Of a DNA stretch of 64,000 bases, positions 1-8,764 are shown piece after piece (positions within the stretch are counted from its first letter, which is position 1; each line of letters opens with the position of its first letter). The position numbers and the translations under genes were made by a program. The notes beneath the pieces are model-generated. The model ran no database searches. It was not told the origin of the DNA and saw only the letters and a list, made by a program, of their open reading frames with translations. The DNA comes from Planctomycetota bacterium. GTDB lineage: Bacteria; Planctomycetota; JAJSAM01; JAJVHW01. The DNA lies in the NCBI GenBank assembly GCA_021776825.1, contig JAJFFG010000038.1, positions 62,001 through 126,000 of the forward strand, read 5' to 3'.

Positions 1-2
1 CT

Positions 3-536
3 GAGTCGCTCCCGGCCCCGGGCCCCCGGTCCCACGACCAGAATCAGGAACAGGAGACGACGAAGCCCGGTCCGCATCACAAGGGCCTCGCCCGCTTCCT
101 GGGTGAGTGGGACACGGTCACGCGCATCACCATCAGTCCGGACCAGCCGGCCATGGAGTCCAAGGGGACCGCCAAGGCCGAGTGGCTCATCGACGGCCGC
201 TGGATGAAGACATCGAGCACCGGATCGATGATGGGTATGGACATCACCGGCCACGGGATCATGGGCTACGACAACCACCGCCAGAAGTACGTGAACGTCT
301 GGGTCGATTCCGGCTCGACGATGATGCTCACGTCCGAGGGCAACTACGACCAGAGCCGCAAGAACCTCGTGCTCTACGGCAAGATGGACGAGGCGATGAC
401 AGGCGAGATCGCGAAGCAGGTGAAGTACGCCTGGCGCTTCCAGGACGCCGACCACTTCACGATGGAGATCCACGACCTGGCCATCGGCGAGGAGAACTCC
501 CGCGTCGTCGAGATCGTCCACACGCGGAAGAAGTAG
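3..536 (+). CDS. DUF1579-like protein (5' end truncated by window edge)
   Basis: The ORF track starts at ATG 153, but the frame is open upstream from position 3 (…HHKGLARFLGEWDTVTRITISPDQPAMESKGTAKAEW…). The FLGEWDTVTR opening and …DDHFTMEIHDL end resemble DUF1579. Confidence 0.75.
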   Translation, partial: ESLPAPGPRSHDQNQEQETTKPGPHHKGLARFLGEWDTVTRITISPDQPAMESKGTAKAEWLIDGRWMKTSSTGSMMGMDITGHGIMGYDNHRQKYVNVWVDSGSTMMLTSEGNYDQSRKNLVLYGKMDEAMTGEIAKQVKYAWRFQDADHFTMEIHDLAIGEENSRVVEIVHTRKK

Positions 537-560
537 CAGCGTCCCTGCGACGTGCCGACG

Positions 561-1118
561 CTACTCCGTCGGTTCGTCCGGGGTGTCGTCGGCGTCGTAC
601 CGGGTGTCGTCGATCTCGTACGGGGGGCGGGAGGCGACCTCGATCATGACGCCCTGGAGCTCGCCGAGGAGGTGGACCAGGACGATGGCACGGGCGCGCT
701 CGCCGTCTTCGAGGAAGACGGCGTCATCCGCCATGTCGTCCGCGTCGATCCCGTGGATCGCGCCGAGCACCAGGCGGGCGGCGTTGAGGCCGCTGATCCA
801 GGCGCTGCTGTGCTCGGGCGGGATGTCGAGGCGGCCGCCGACCGGGTGATCGCGGGTGAGCTCGAGGGTCTCGAGATCGCGCGCCATGACGTCGCGCGCG
901 CTCGCGATCAGGGCGAACAGCTCGGGGACCATCAGCCGCTCCCAATCCGCGTTCGCCTCCTCGTCGTCGCTGGGGGCCGGATACAGGCGACTGCGCACCT
1001 CCGGCCGGTCATCGGAGTCGAGGATCGCCGGCAAGCCGAGCAGCAGGTCGGAGAGGTCCGTAGGCAGGAACAGCATGGTGATGCCGCCGTCCGGCCGCGG
1101 CGCGACGACGGGCTGCAT
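561..1118 (-). CDS. DUF2017-like protein
   Basis: MQPVVAPRPDGGITMLFLPTDLSDLLLGL…SAWISGLNAARLVLGAIHGI…. The ATG overlaps the clpS stop (ATGA). Confidence 0.65.
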   Translation of the reverse strand: MQPVVAPRPDGGITMLFLPTDLSDLLLGLPAILDSDDRPEVRSRLYPAPSDDEEANADWERLMVPELFALIASARDVMARDLETLELTRDHPVGGRLDIPPEHSSAWISGLNAARLVLGAIHGIDADDMADDAVFLEDGERARAIVLVHLLGELQGVMIEVASRPPYEIDDTRYDADDTPDEPTE

Positions 1119-1429
1119 CAGTCTTCGACCTGCTCGAGCGTGGCGCTCAGCTGCGCGGAGTGGAGCTTGAAGACGTAGAGCTCGGCCTGCTCCCGCGCGC
1201 CCGTCCAGACGATGGCGCGCCCCTTCGAGTGGACGTCCATCATCATCCCGTGGGCCTTGTCCTGGCTGTAGCCGAAGACCTTCTGGAGGGTCATCGTCAC
1301 GTACGTCATGAGGGTGATCGGATCGTCGTGCACGATCACGTTCCACGGACGCGCGAGCGAGGTGCGGGTCTCGACCTCCTCGATCACGCCGGGCTCGGCG
1401 GCGGCAGCATGGCTGGCGAATGGGCTCAC
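1118..1429 (-). CDS. clpS: ATP-dependent Clp protease adaptor ClpS
   Basis: RPWNVIVHDDPITLMTYVTMTLQKVFGYSQDKAHGMMMDVHSKGRAIVWTGAREQAELYVFKLHSAQLSATLE is the classic ClpS core. GTG start at 1429 inferred. Confidence 0.9.
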   Translation of the reverse strand: MSPFASHAAAAEPGVIEEVETRTSLARPWNVIVHDDPITLMTYVTMTLQKVFGYSQDKAHGMMMDVHSKGRAIVWTGAREQAELYVFKLHSAQLSATLEQVED

Positions 1430-1498
1430 GGTGCAGATCCTATCGGCACCTCGGGGCGCCGGACCGTGAGTTGGACGCGTGACAGCCGCGGAATGTGC

Positions 1499-1530
1499 AG
1501 AGGCCCGGACGGCATGCCGCCCGGGCCTCT
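1499..1530 (-). terminator. strong hairpin downstream of the 1551..2504 gene
   Basis: AGAGGCCCGG-acGGCATGCCgc-CCGGGCCTCT: 10-bp perfect arms with a palindromic loop. No U-tract. Confidence 0.55.
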
Positions 1531-1550
1531 GGAGCGAACCGAGAGGGGGA

Positions 1551-2504
1551 CTACTCGGCGGAGTCCGTCGCGCCGTCGATGGAAACATTGCTCACGGAGA
1601 TGACGGTGGTCCCGCCCATCGAGCCGCTGCCGAACGCCTGGTCGTAGCCGCCCTCGCTCCAGGACTTCTTCTGTTCGTCGTTCAATGTCTTGCCGACGCG
1701 CTCGCGATAGCGGTTGTTCGCCTCACGCGCCTTCCCGAAGTCCATGCGCTTGAGCGTCAGGTTGCCGCCCTCGCCGTCGTCCGACCGCTCGATCTCGAGT
1801 GCGCTCTCGAGGGCCTCGTCACGCTCGTCCAGCGCGGAGCGGATCTCGTCCTCCTGCACGGAGTTGAGGCCGACGTCCTCGCGCGCCTTGGCCCAGCGAT
1901 CCGCTTCGGGCAACTGACGCAGTTCCATGGCCTTCTGGAGGCCGCCGAGATGCGCGGCGAGTGCGCCGCTGTCGTCGCCGCCGAACCCGATCCGGGGGCC
2001 GAGGCGGATCTGCTTGCCGCCCTCGCCGAGATCGAGGCTCTCGAGCTGCTTGCCGAGCTTCTGCATGACCTCGTCGAGGGTCTTCTGCATCTCCTCGCCG
2101 TGGGGGCCCTCCCAAGCGATGTCCGTCTGAGCGTCGCCCTCCATCATCGTGTCGACCGCGGAGTCGATGTCGATGTCGACGCCCGTGCTCGCGCCGCGCA
2201 CGACGTGGCCATCGGCGACGTGACGCCGCCGGCGACCCTCGCCGCGCGTCGCGTGACCCGAGCCGAGCCCCATCTCGACGGACTCCATCCGCGTGCCGAG
2301 ACGTCGCACGGCCTCGCGGTTGTCCCGCAGCACGTCGTTGGTCTCGTCGATCGACTTGGCGACGGCGTCGAGGCGCGCGATCACGGCCTCGTTCGGTGCT
2401 GCCGACCCGGCGTCGTTCTTCGCGAGAGCGGCGGCACCCACGCCACCTGCGCCGGCGACGGCGGCGGTTCCGGCCATCATGAGGATCAGTTCTTTCCCGG
2501 TCAT
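1551..2504 (-). CDS. hypothetical helical protein with N-terminal signal/TM segment
   Basis: MTGKELILMMAGTAAVAGAGGVGAAAL… then charged helical sequence; good coding frame. Confidence 0.65.
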   Translation of the reverse strand: MTGKELILMMAGTAAVAGAGGVGAAALAKNDAGSAAPNEAVIARLDAVAKSIDETNDVLRDNREAVRRLGTRMESVEMGLGSGHATRGEGRRRRHVADGHVVRGASTGVDIDIDSAVDTMMEGDAQTDIAWEGPHGEEMQKTLDEVMQKLGKQLESLDLGEGGKQIRLGPRIGFGGDDSGALAAHLGGLQKAMELRQLPEADRWAKAREDVGLNSVQEDEIRSALDERDEALESALEIERSDDGEGGNLTLKRMDFGKAREANNRYRERVGKTLNDEQKKSWSEGGYDQAFGSGSMGGTTVISVSNVSIDGATDSAE

Positions 2505-2615
2505 CTGGGGTTCTCCATCGCCTGGGGCTTCGTTCCGGGCGAGCGCCGTGGCGCGCGTCCCTTGCAGTCTCGCGTCCCCAAGTCAGACGCGCCAGATCCC
2601 GCGCCGTGTCAACGC

Positions 2616-2679
2616 GCTAGCAGGCTGTCGCGCCAACCTGCGTGGCCCGTCGAGGCCGAAACTTCGACAGCCTGCTAGG
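2616..2679. repeat. solo palindromic element matching an end of the IS1182-like element at 32.7-34.3 kb
   Basis: GCTAGCAGGCTGTCG (2616-2630), 34-nt loop, CGACAGCCTGCTAG (2665-2678). The loop is about 30/34 identical to the loop at 34288-34321. Confidence 0.85.
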
Positions 2680-3027
2680 CAGACAACGCGGTCGCCAACT
2701 CGCCCATCGTGATCCGGCGCTCGGCGGGATCGGGCGCGAGAGCCTGGACGAGGAGGCCGCGATAGCGTTCAGGGATCTTGCTCGTCAGATCGGTTCGCTC
2801 GTTCTCTCGCACCATGCGCAGGATGTCGGGAATGGATCGCCCGTCGAACGCGCGCTGACCGCCGTCAGTTCCGTCGGACACACCAGCGAGAAGTCGCGCG
2901 GGTAGAAGATGACCGCCAGCCACCGCCCCCGATGGGACGAGAGCCGCTCACGGCCATGACCGTCGCTCATCACCGACCGCAGATCGAAGTCCGGGGCCGG
3001 GGAGCCGATGCGGGGAAGTCCTGACAT
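2675..3027 (-). pseudogene. peroxiredoxin N-terminus out of frame with Ser/Thr kinase C-terminus (gene remnant)
   Basis: One frame: MSGLPRIGSPAPDFDLRSVM…WLAVIFYPRDFSLVCPTELTAVSAR (AhpC/TSA). Other frame: FDGRSIPDILRMVRENERTDLTSKIPERYRGLLVQALAPDPAERRITMGELATALSA* (kinase lobe end). Confidence 0.7.
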
Positions 3028-3162
3028 ATCCGCGGACGGCTAACCCGCATCGTTCACGGGGTCCGCCGGTATCGGTCACCCGTATCACTCACCAGGCGTC
3101 ACGCGCGGGGCGGTACGATCGCGCGTTCCCGTGCCGGAGAGGGATCGACCGCGCGCGAGAGG

Positions 3163-6100
3163 GTGCCTCCGAACTCCATGACCAGCCGTCGCCTCATCCT
3201 CCTGCTGCCCATCCTCCTGTTCGCTCTCGTCGGCGGAGCCCTGTTCCTCGTGCTGGGGGCGGACGACTCCGATCCCGGCACTCCGAACGACGAGCAGACC
3301 GCCGTGCGCCCGCGCGACGGACCGGACGACGGTCCCACCGACGATGCGACCGCGGCCAGGCGTGCTCAGCGCCCCGGCAGTGTTGCGGGGGTTGTGCGGC
3401 GTTTCGTCGATCGCTCACCGGTGATCGGCCACCGCGTCGAGCTGACGACCGCCGAGGGCGCGACCCTCACCGCAACGACGGGCGAGGACGGGTCGTTCGT
3501 GTTCCCGAGCGTGCCTCCGGGCGGACCGAACGAAGTGCGCGTGCCGACCGACGCGTTCGCTCCCGTCGCGGTCCCCGGCCTCACGGTCGTGACCTCGCAG
3601 CGTCTCGACCTCGGCACACTCTGGCTCGCGGCGGGCGTCCCGGTCGTCGTCGAGGTCAAGACGTTCTCAGGTGAGCCGCTTCCCGGCGCCAGCGTCCGCG
3701 CATTCGTCACGGGACCGGGCACATCCACCTTCGACACGCCATTCGACCCACCCGCGGTCGCCACCGCGGTGTCCGACGGCAACGGGCACGCCACGTTCGC
3801 CGGCCTCCCGCCTGGCACGTGGACGCTCACCGCCGAGCGGTCGGGTTACGCCCGGCGGGGACTCATCGAACGGCGCGTTCGTGCCGAGGTTCCCGAGGAG
3901 CGTTTCCAGATCGCGCTGGAGAACGGCTACCGGCTGACCGGGCGCATCCTCGATCCGGAGGGACAGCCCGTGCCGCTCGCGCCGGTGCTCGCCATCCGGC
4001 GTACGCTCGTCAACAACACGAGCACGTCACCGCTCGCGCTGCGCACGACGACGGACGAGAACGGCCGGTACGTCTTCGAAGCGCTGCCCGCGGCCGACGT
4101 CGTCCTCTGGGCGGGCTGGCCCGGCGAGCGACTCGCGGTGCTCGCCGCCATTCGACTCCCGGGCGTGCGCGAGCTCGACATCGTGCTCTCTCGCGGAGGG
4201 CGCTTCGAAGGGCGCGTCGTCAACGACGAGGACGGCTCCCCCATCGTCGGAGCCAAGGTCTCCTGCGAGCTCGAGGTGCTCGGCGCGTTCAGCCTGTCGT
4301 TCGACGCGATCACAGACGCCGACGGCCGCTGCGCGCTCGATTTCCCGATGCCGGGACGGCTGACCTCGGCGAGCGCGACGTCGCCCGGGCACCTCGGCGG
4401 GACCTTCGACCTCGGCCATGAGAGCGCGGTCGAGCTACCGACCGGCATCGTCACACAGCGCGAAGTGCGCATGAAGGCCGGGACGATCGTCAGCGGCACC
4501 GTCATGGGCCCCGACGGACCCGTCGTCAACGCGAATGTCGGCGCGACAAATCCATCGTGGTGGTTCGCAACGCAGACCGATTCGGCGGGCCGCTACACGC
4601 TGCCGGCGCTGCCGCGTGAGACGTTCTGCCTGCTGGTCAATGTGACCGGGTACGTGCAACCGAATCGCCCCTCCAATCCGGACAACTCCGTGTCCACCGG
4701 CACGACGCCCCCGGAGATGTTCGCGGACGCGAAGTCGGGAGCCCCGGTCACCGTGGACCTGCGGGTCGAGCGGAGCGGGCGAGTGCGCGGCCAGGTCGTC
4801 TCACTGGCCGACGCGAAGCCGATCGCCGGCGCACGCGTCACTGTCGACGGCCGCGCCGAGGCCACCGTGATGACCGACGCCGAGGGCCGCTTCGAGGCGG
4901 ACGGTCCGCAGCCCGGTGAAAGCGCCTGGCTCGCTGTCGAGGCCGAGGGCTACCGAGCATTCAGCGAGAGCTTCGAGACGTCGGCGAACCCAGACGAGGC
5001 CGCCGATCACGTGATGCGACTCCTCCCAGCGCTGCGCGTCACGGGCATCGTACGCACCGACGACGGCAGTCCACTGGAAGGCGCCTACGTCCAGGTGATG
5101 ACGTTCGACAGTTCGATCTCCGACCCGACGCAGGACGAGTGGAACTGGCTGGAGGGCGAGCGCCTTCCTGTCGCGACCGACGGAACGTTCGACCATTTGG
5201 TCTCGGCGGTCAGCGACACGATGATCGTGCGCGCGACAGCGGTAGGACGTCGGCGCGCCGACTCGGGCGCGCGACACGTGGACGCGAACGATCCGCGCAT
5301 CGACGTCGAGCTCGTGCTCGAAGCGGGACTCTGGCTCTCGGGCCGCGCCGTGACGTTCGAGGGCGATCCGGTGTCGGGCGCGCGGGTGCAGGCCTCGCCG
5401 GTGGCCGCGGGATTGGGGGCCGACAACCTCTCGTACCCCGGCGCCTGGGGGCCACCGATCGTGGGCGTCACGGACGACGACGGACGCTTCATGCTGAGCG
5501 GGCTCGAGAACGAGCGCTACGTGCTGCTCGTCTCGGCGGAGCACTTCCTGCCCGGGCGCATCGCGGTCGACCTGCCGGACCCACCCGACGTCGTGGTCGA
5601 ACTGATCGAGTCGCGAGAGATCACCGGACGCGCGGTCTACACCGACGGCGAACCGGTGGTCGGCGGCGAGCTCCATGCTCACCGCATCGATGCCTCGGGC
5701 GCGAACCACGCGGGGGAGACGCGGACCTCGGCCGACGGGAGTTTCGTGCTGTCGTTCCTTCAGACGGGCACGCACAGACTGACGCTCCAGGCGTCACCGG
5801 AGTCGCCGCAGAACGTGGTGACCACCCTGGTCGACGGCATTGCCGCCGGCGCCACGGACGTCCTGATCGAGGCGACGTACGGCTCTCCGATCACCGGCAT
5901 CGTGCTGCTCCCCGACGGCGAACCGGCCAAGGGCGATGCGATGGTTCGCGCATGGATCGGCGACGAGCAGATCGCGTGGGACAACGCCGACGACGAGGGC
6001 CGCTTCGAGTTGCTCGGCCTTGCGCCCGGCGACGTGCGCCTGACGATCGAGAGCGACTCGATGTTCGGCACCGGTTCGGTCGAACAGCGCGGCGTCCCCG

Positions 6101-6900
6101 CCGGGTCGGCCGACCTCACGATCCAGCTTCCGACGCCGAGCGCGACGCGCGGGCGAGTCATCGACCCCGACGGCAACCCGATCTCGGGTGTCGGCATCAT
6201 GTTCCTGCCGAAGGAGGCGGTCGATCAGGGCGTCACGCTCTTTCAGGTCAACACGCAGACAGAAGAGGACGGCACGTTCTCGGTCCATGCGATCGCGGGG
6301 GCGCGCTATCGCGCGGTCATGCCGTGGGACGATCGGTACACGCTCGAACGGGGTCTCGTGGTCGTCGGTGGCACCGGCGGGCTATCGCTGAACGCGATGC
6401 TCGGTGAGACGATCCGCGGCCGTGTCGTGTCGCCGGACGGAGAGTCGGTCCCGGAGGCATGGGTCACCGCGTCCGGCGAGCACGCTGCGCGCGGGACCCG
6501 TGCCAACGCCTCTGGTGAGTTCGAGCTCACGGGCCTGCACGAGGGCCAGTCGTACACGTTGAGTGTGAGCGCGGACGGCTGGATCAGCCCGGAGAACGTG
6601 CGCGCCGATGCGGGCGCGCGGGGCGTCTCGCTGCATCTCGAGCGCGGGCTACCCTTCGGCGGCCGCGTGGTCGATGGCGACGGCCGTGCGATGTCGCAGT
6701 GCGTCGTCCAGCTGGAACGCCGCGACGGCAACTGGTCGTCGAGCGTGTGGTGCGATGAGAACGGGACGTTCCGCATGGAGAACCAGCGCGCCGGTGAGTA
6801 CGACGTGACGGTCCTCGCCACCGCGACCGGCACGACCTACACGTGCGGCCGCTACAAGGCCGGCGACACCGAAGCCGTCCTCCGCTGCGTCGGTCAATAG
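3163..6900 (+). CDS. carboxypeptidase-regulatory-like domain repeat protein, membrane anchored
   Basis: N-terminal TM (RRLILLLPILLFALVGGALFLVLG) and many repeats of type GxVxxxDGxPVxGAxVxxxxxxTDxdGRFxLxGL. Start may be ATG 3178. Confidence 0.85.
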   Translation: MPPNSMTSRRLILLLPILLFALVGGALFLVLGADDSDPGTPNDEQTAVRPRDGPDDGPTDDATAARRAQRPGSVAGVVRRFVDRSPVIGHRVELTTAEGATLTATTGEDGSFVFPSVPPGGPNEVRVPTDAFAPVAVPGLTVVTSQRLDLGTLWLAAGVPVVVEVKTFSGEPLPGASVRAFVTGPGTSTFDTPFDPPAVATAVSDGNGHATFAGLPPGTWTLTAERSGYARRGLIERRVRAEVPEERFQIALENGYRLTGRILDPEGQPVPLAPVLAIRRTLVNNTSTSPLALRTTTDENGRYVFEALPAADVVLWAGWPGERLAVLAAIRLPGVRELDIVLSRGGRFEGRVVNDEDGSPIVGAKVSCELEVLGAFSLSFDAITDADGRCALDFPMPGRLTSASATSPGHLGGTFDLGHESAVELPTGIVTQREVRMKAGTIVSGTVMGPDGPVVNANVGATNPSWWFATQTDSAGRYTLPALPRETFCLLVNVTGYVQPNRPSNPDNSVSTGTTPPEMFADAKSGAPVTVDLRVERSGRVRGQVVSLADAKPIAGARVTVDGRAEATVMTDAEGRFEADGPQPGESAWLAVEAEGYRAFSESFETSANPDEAADHVMRLLPALRVTGIVRTDDGSPLEGAYVQVMTFDSSISDPTQDEWNWLEGERLPVATDGTFDHLVSAVSDTMIVRATAVGRRRADSGARHVDANDPRIDVELVLEAGLWLSGRAVTFEGDPVSGARVQASPVAAGLGADNLSYPGAWGPPIVGVTDDDGRFMLSGLENERYVLLVSAEHFLPGRIAVDLPDPPDVVVELIESREITGRAVYTDGEPVVGGELHAHRIDASGANHAGETRTSADGSFVLSFLQTGTHRLTLQASPESPQNVVTTLVDGIAAGATDVLIEATYGSPITGIVLLPDGEPAKGDAMVRAWIGDEQIAWDNADDEGRFELLGLAPGDVRLTIESDSMFGTGSVEQRGVPAGSADLTIQLPTPSATRGRVIDPDGNPISGVGIMFLPKEAVDQGVTLFQVNTQTEEDGTFSVHAIAGARYRAVMPWDDRYTLERGLVVVGGTGGLSLNAMLGETIRGRVVSPDGESVPEAWVTASGEHAARGTRANASGEFELTGLHEGQSYTLSVSADGWISPENVRADAGARGVSLHLERGLPFGGRVVDGDGRAMSQCVVQLERRDGNWSSSVWCDENGTFRMENQRAGEYDVTVLATATGTTYTCGRYKAGDTEAVLRCVGQ

Positions 6901-6929
6901 CGCACTCGCCCGCGCGAGTTCGGCGTCGG

Positions 6930-8276
6930 CTACTCGATCGACCGGAGCGCTTCGACGGTGGTCGGCGGCGACCGCATCAGTCGCTCGACACCCCGTTCGC
7001 CATCGACCGCGTGGCGGGCGCGGATCGCGCGCAGTCCGAGTTCGCGCAGGTCCTCCGACGTCGTCGGGGACGTTCGCTGGCCATCCCGCTGCGAGAGATG
7101 CGCCGAAGCTCCGCGCCGCATGCGGCGCCGCAGCCGCGTCCATGCGTCTCCTAGACCACACTCGCGCGCCAGCTCGTGCGCAACGTGGTCGGCATGGGCT
7201 TCGAGCAGTGCGTGCGCGACATGAGAGCGCTCGACGTCCTCGCCACCGTGCCACTCCGGGAGCGTCACGAAGCGTGCGAAGTCATCCACGTGTGCGGCTT
7301 CGTGCAAGAGAACAAGACGCAGCTGGACGCCGTCGCTGAGCAAGTCGACTCCGAAGCGCGCGAGGATCAGTCGCAGACCGGGCGTCGACGCCGACAGCAC
7401 GTGGGGATCGGGGTGGAACGTGATCGGGGACCACCCGCTGCCACGAGGAGTCCGGTACACAAGGCAGCCATCATCGAGGAGCTCGATCGGTGGAAGTGCA
7501 CGGGCGAGCTCCACACGTCGACGCGCCAGCACTGCCGCGACGGCGTCTCGCCACAAGCTCTCGATCCTCGCGGAGTCCTCCCAGACGTTCGGCCCTGCCG
7601 GCGGCTGACCGAACTCGAGCCGATACTGCTCGGCGCTCCACCACGAAAGGAGCGCGTCGGGCGGCGGTCCCAACGCCGTCTCGGCGATGAGTTCGAGCAA
7701 GCGCGGACTCGGTTCCTCGCCGTGGCCGATCCCGATCTCGTCGTCGGCACGGGCGATCCAGAGTCGGCCGTCAGCGTCGCGGACGGCGAGCGCGTGCCGT
7801 GCGAAGGCGCTCGTCGGCCGCACGACCGCCTCCCACCGCGGCCGGAGATCGTGCGCGGCCGCCGGAGACTCGAGCGCCGCGGCTGGAGACTCGAGCCGCA
7901 GGGAGGTCGAGAAGTAGGTTGACGACGGCAGCCCGTGAGACTCGCCGCGCTGAGCGTCCACGCGGAGCATGTCACCGTCGACGAGTCCACCCGGCAGTCC
8001 CGACGAGCCGGCGGCGAGATGGGTCAGGCGCCGATCCAGCGCAGACAGACGGAACTCGATCATCTCGAGCAGCAGTCGCTCAGACTTGCGCTCGAGTCGA
8101 GGAATCTGCGCGCCCTTCAACGCTCTCGCGACGGCGTCGCCCTCGATCAGGACGAACCCGCGCGGAGGCTCCGGAGAGGTCGGCCCGACCGCGCGCACAA
8201 CGAGAGCCAGCGCGACGAAGCCCATCGCGTAGAGCCACAACCGGGACACGGACGGGCGCCGAACACCGATGCTCAT
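6930..8276 (-). CDS. membrane-anchored protein with HExxH motif (putative metallopeptidase)
   Basis: MSIGVRRPSVSRLWLYAMGFVALALVVRAV…LRLVLLHEAAHVDDFARF…. Start set at M19 of the track ORF. Confidence 0.65.
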   Translation of the reverse strand: MSIGVRRPSVSRLWLYAMGFVALALVVRAVGPTSPEPPRGFVLIEGDAVARALKGAQIPRLERKSERLLLEMIEFRLSALDRRLTHLAAGSSGLPGGLVDGDMLRVDAQRGESHGLPSSTYFSTSLRLESPAAALESPAAAHDLRPRWEAVVRPTSAFARHALAVRDADGRLWIARADDEIGIGHGEEPSPRLLELIAETALGPPPDALLSWWSAEQYRLEFGQPPAGPNVWEDSARIESLWRDAVAAVLARRRVELARALPPIELLDDGCLVYRTPRGSGWSPITFHPDPHVLSASTPGLRLILARFGVDLLSDGVQLRLVLLHEAAHVDDFARFVTLPEWHGGEDVERSHVAHALLEAHADHVAHELARECGLGDAWTRLRRRMRRGASAHLSQRDGQRTSPTTSEDLRELGLRAIRARHAVDGERGVERLMRSPPTTVEALRSIE

Positions 8277-8348
8277 GGAGACAGTCTGACGGACCCGGGC
8301 ATCTCGTGCCGCACACCGAAGCCGACGCATCGTAGTCTCTGAAGTGTC

Positions 8349-8684
8349 GTGTCCCCCTTCGCCTGTCCCGCCTGTTCAGAGATCCTGACGTGGCGTCAGC
8401 GCGCGGCGCTCAGTTCGCGGGTGCTCGGGCGACGGCTCGTCACCGAGTGTCCGCACTGCAGCGCGCGCATCGCTTGGGCGGAGCGTCCGTGGCGCGTCGT
8501 CTGGATCGGCACGTGGACGAGCCTTGTCGGCTGCCTGCTCGGTCTCTGGGTGCTCGTGCCCGCTCTGTTCGAGGGAGGAGAGATCACGAGCCCGCTCAAG
8601 TGGGTCATGCTGGTCACGCTCGTGATCGGATGTGGCGTGCTCTGCTGGGGCACGCTCAGCCTGCTCCACATCGTGCGCGACTGA
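8349..8684 (+). CDS. small zinc-ribbon two-TM protein
   Basis: CPAC…CPHC pair followed by two hydrophobic segments; GTG start. Confidence 0.6.
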   Translation: MSPFACPACSEILTWRQRAALSSRVLGRRLVTECPHCSARIAWAERPWRVVWIGTWTSLVGCLLGLWVLVPALFEGGEITSPLKWVMLVTLVIGCGVLCWGTLSLLHIVRD

Positions 8685-8764
8685 GGTCACGTCCGCGGGT
8701 CAGGAGTGCGCGACGAGCTCGCGCGTCCCGTCGTGACCGGGGCGAACCGGACTAGACTTCCGGC

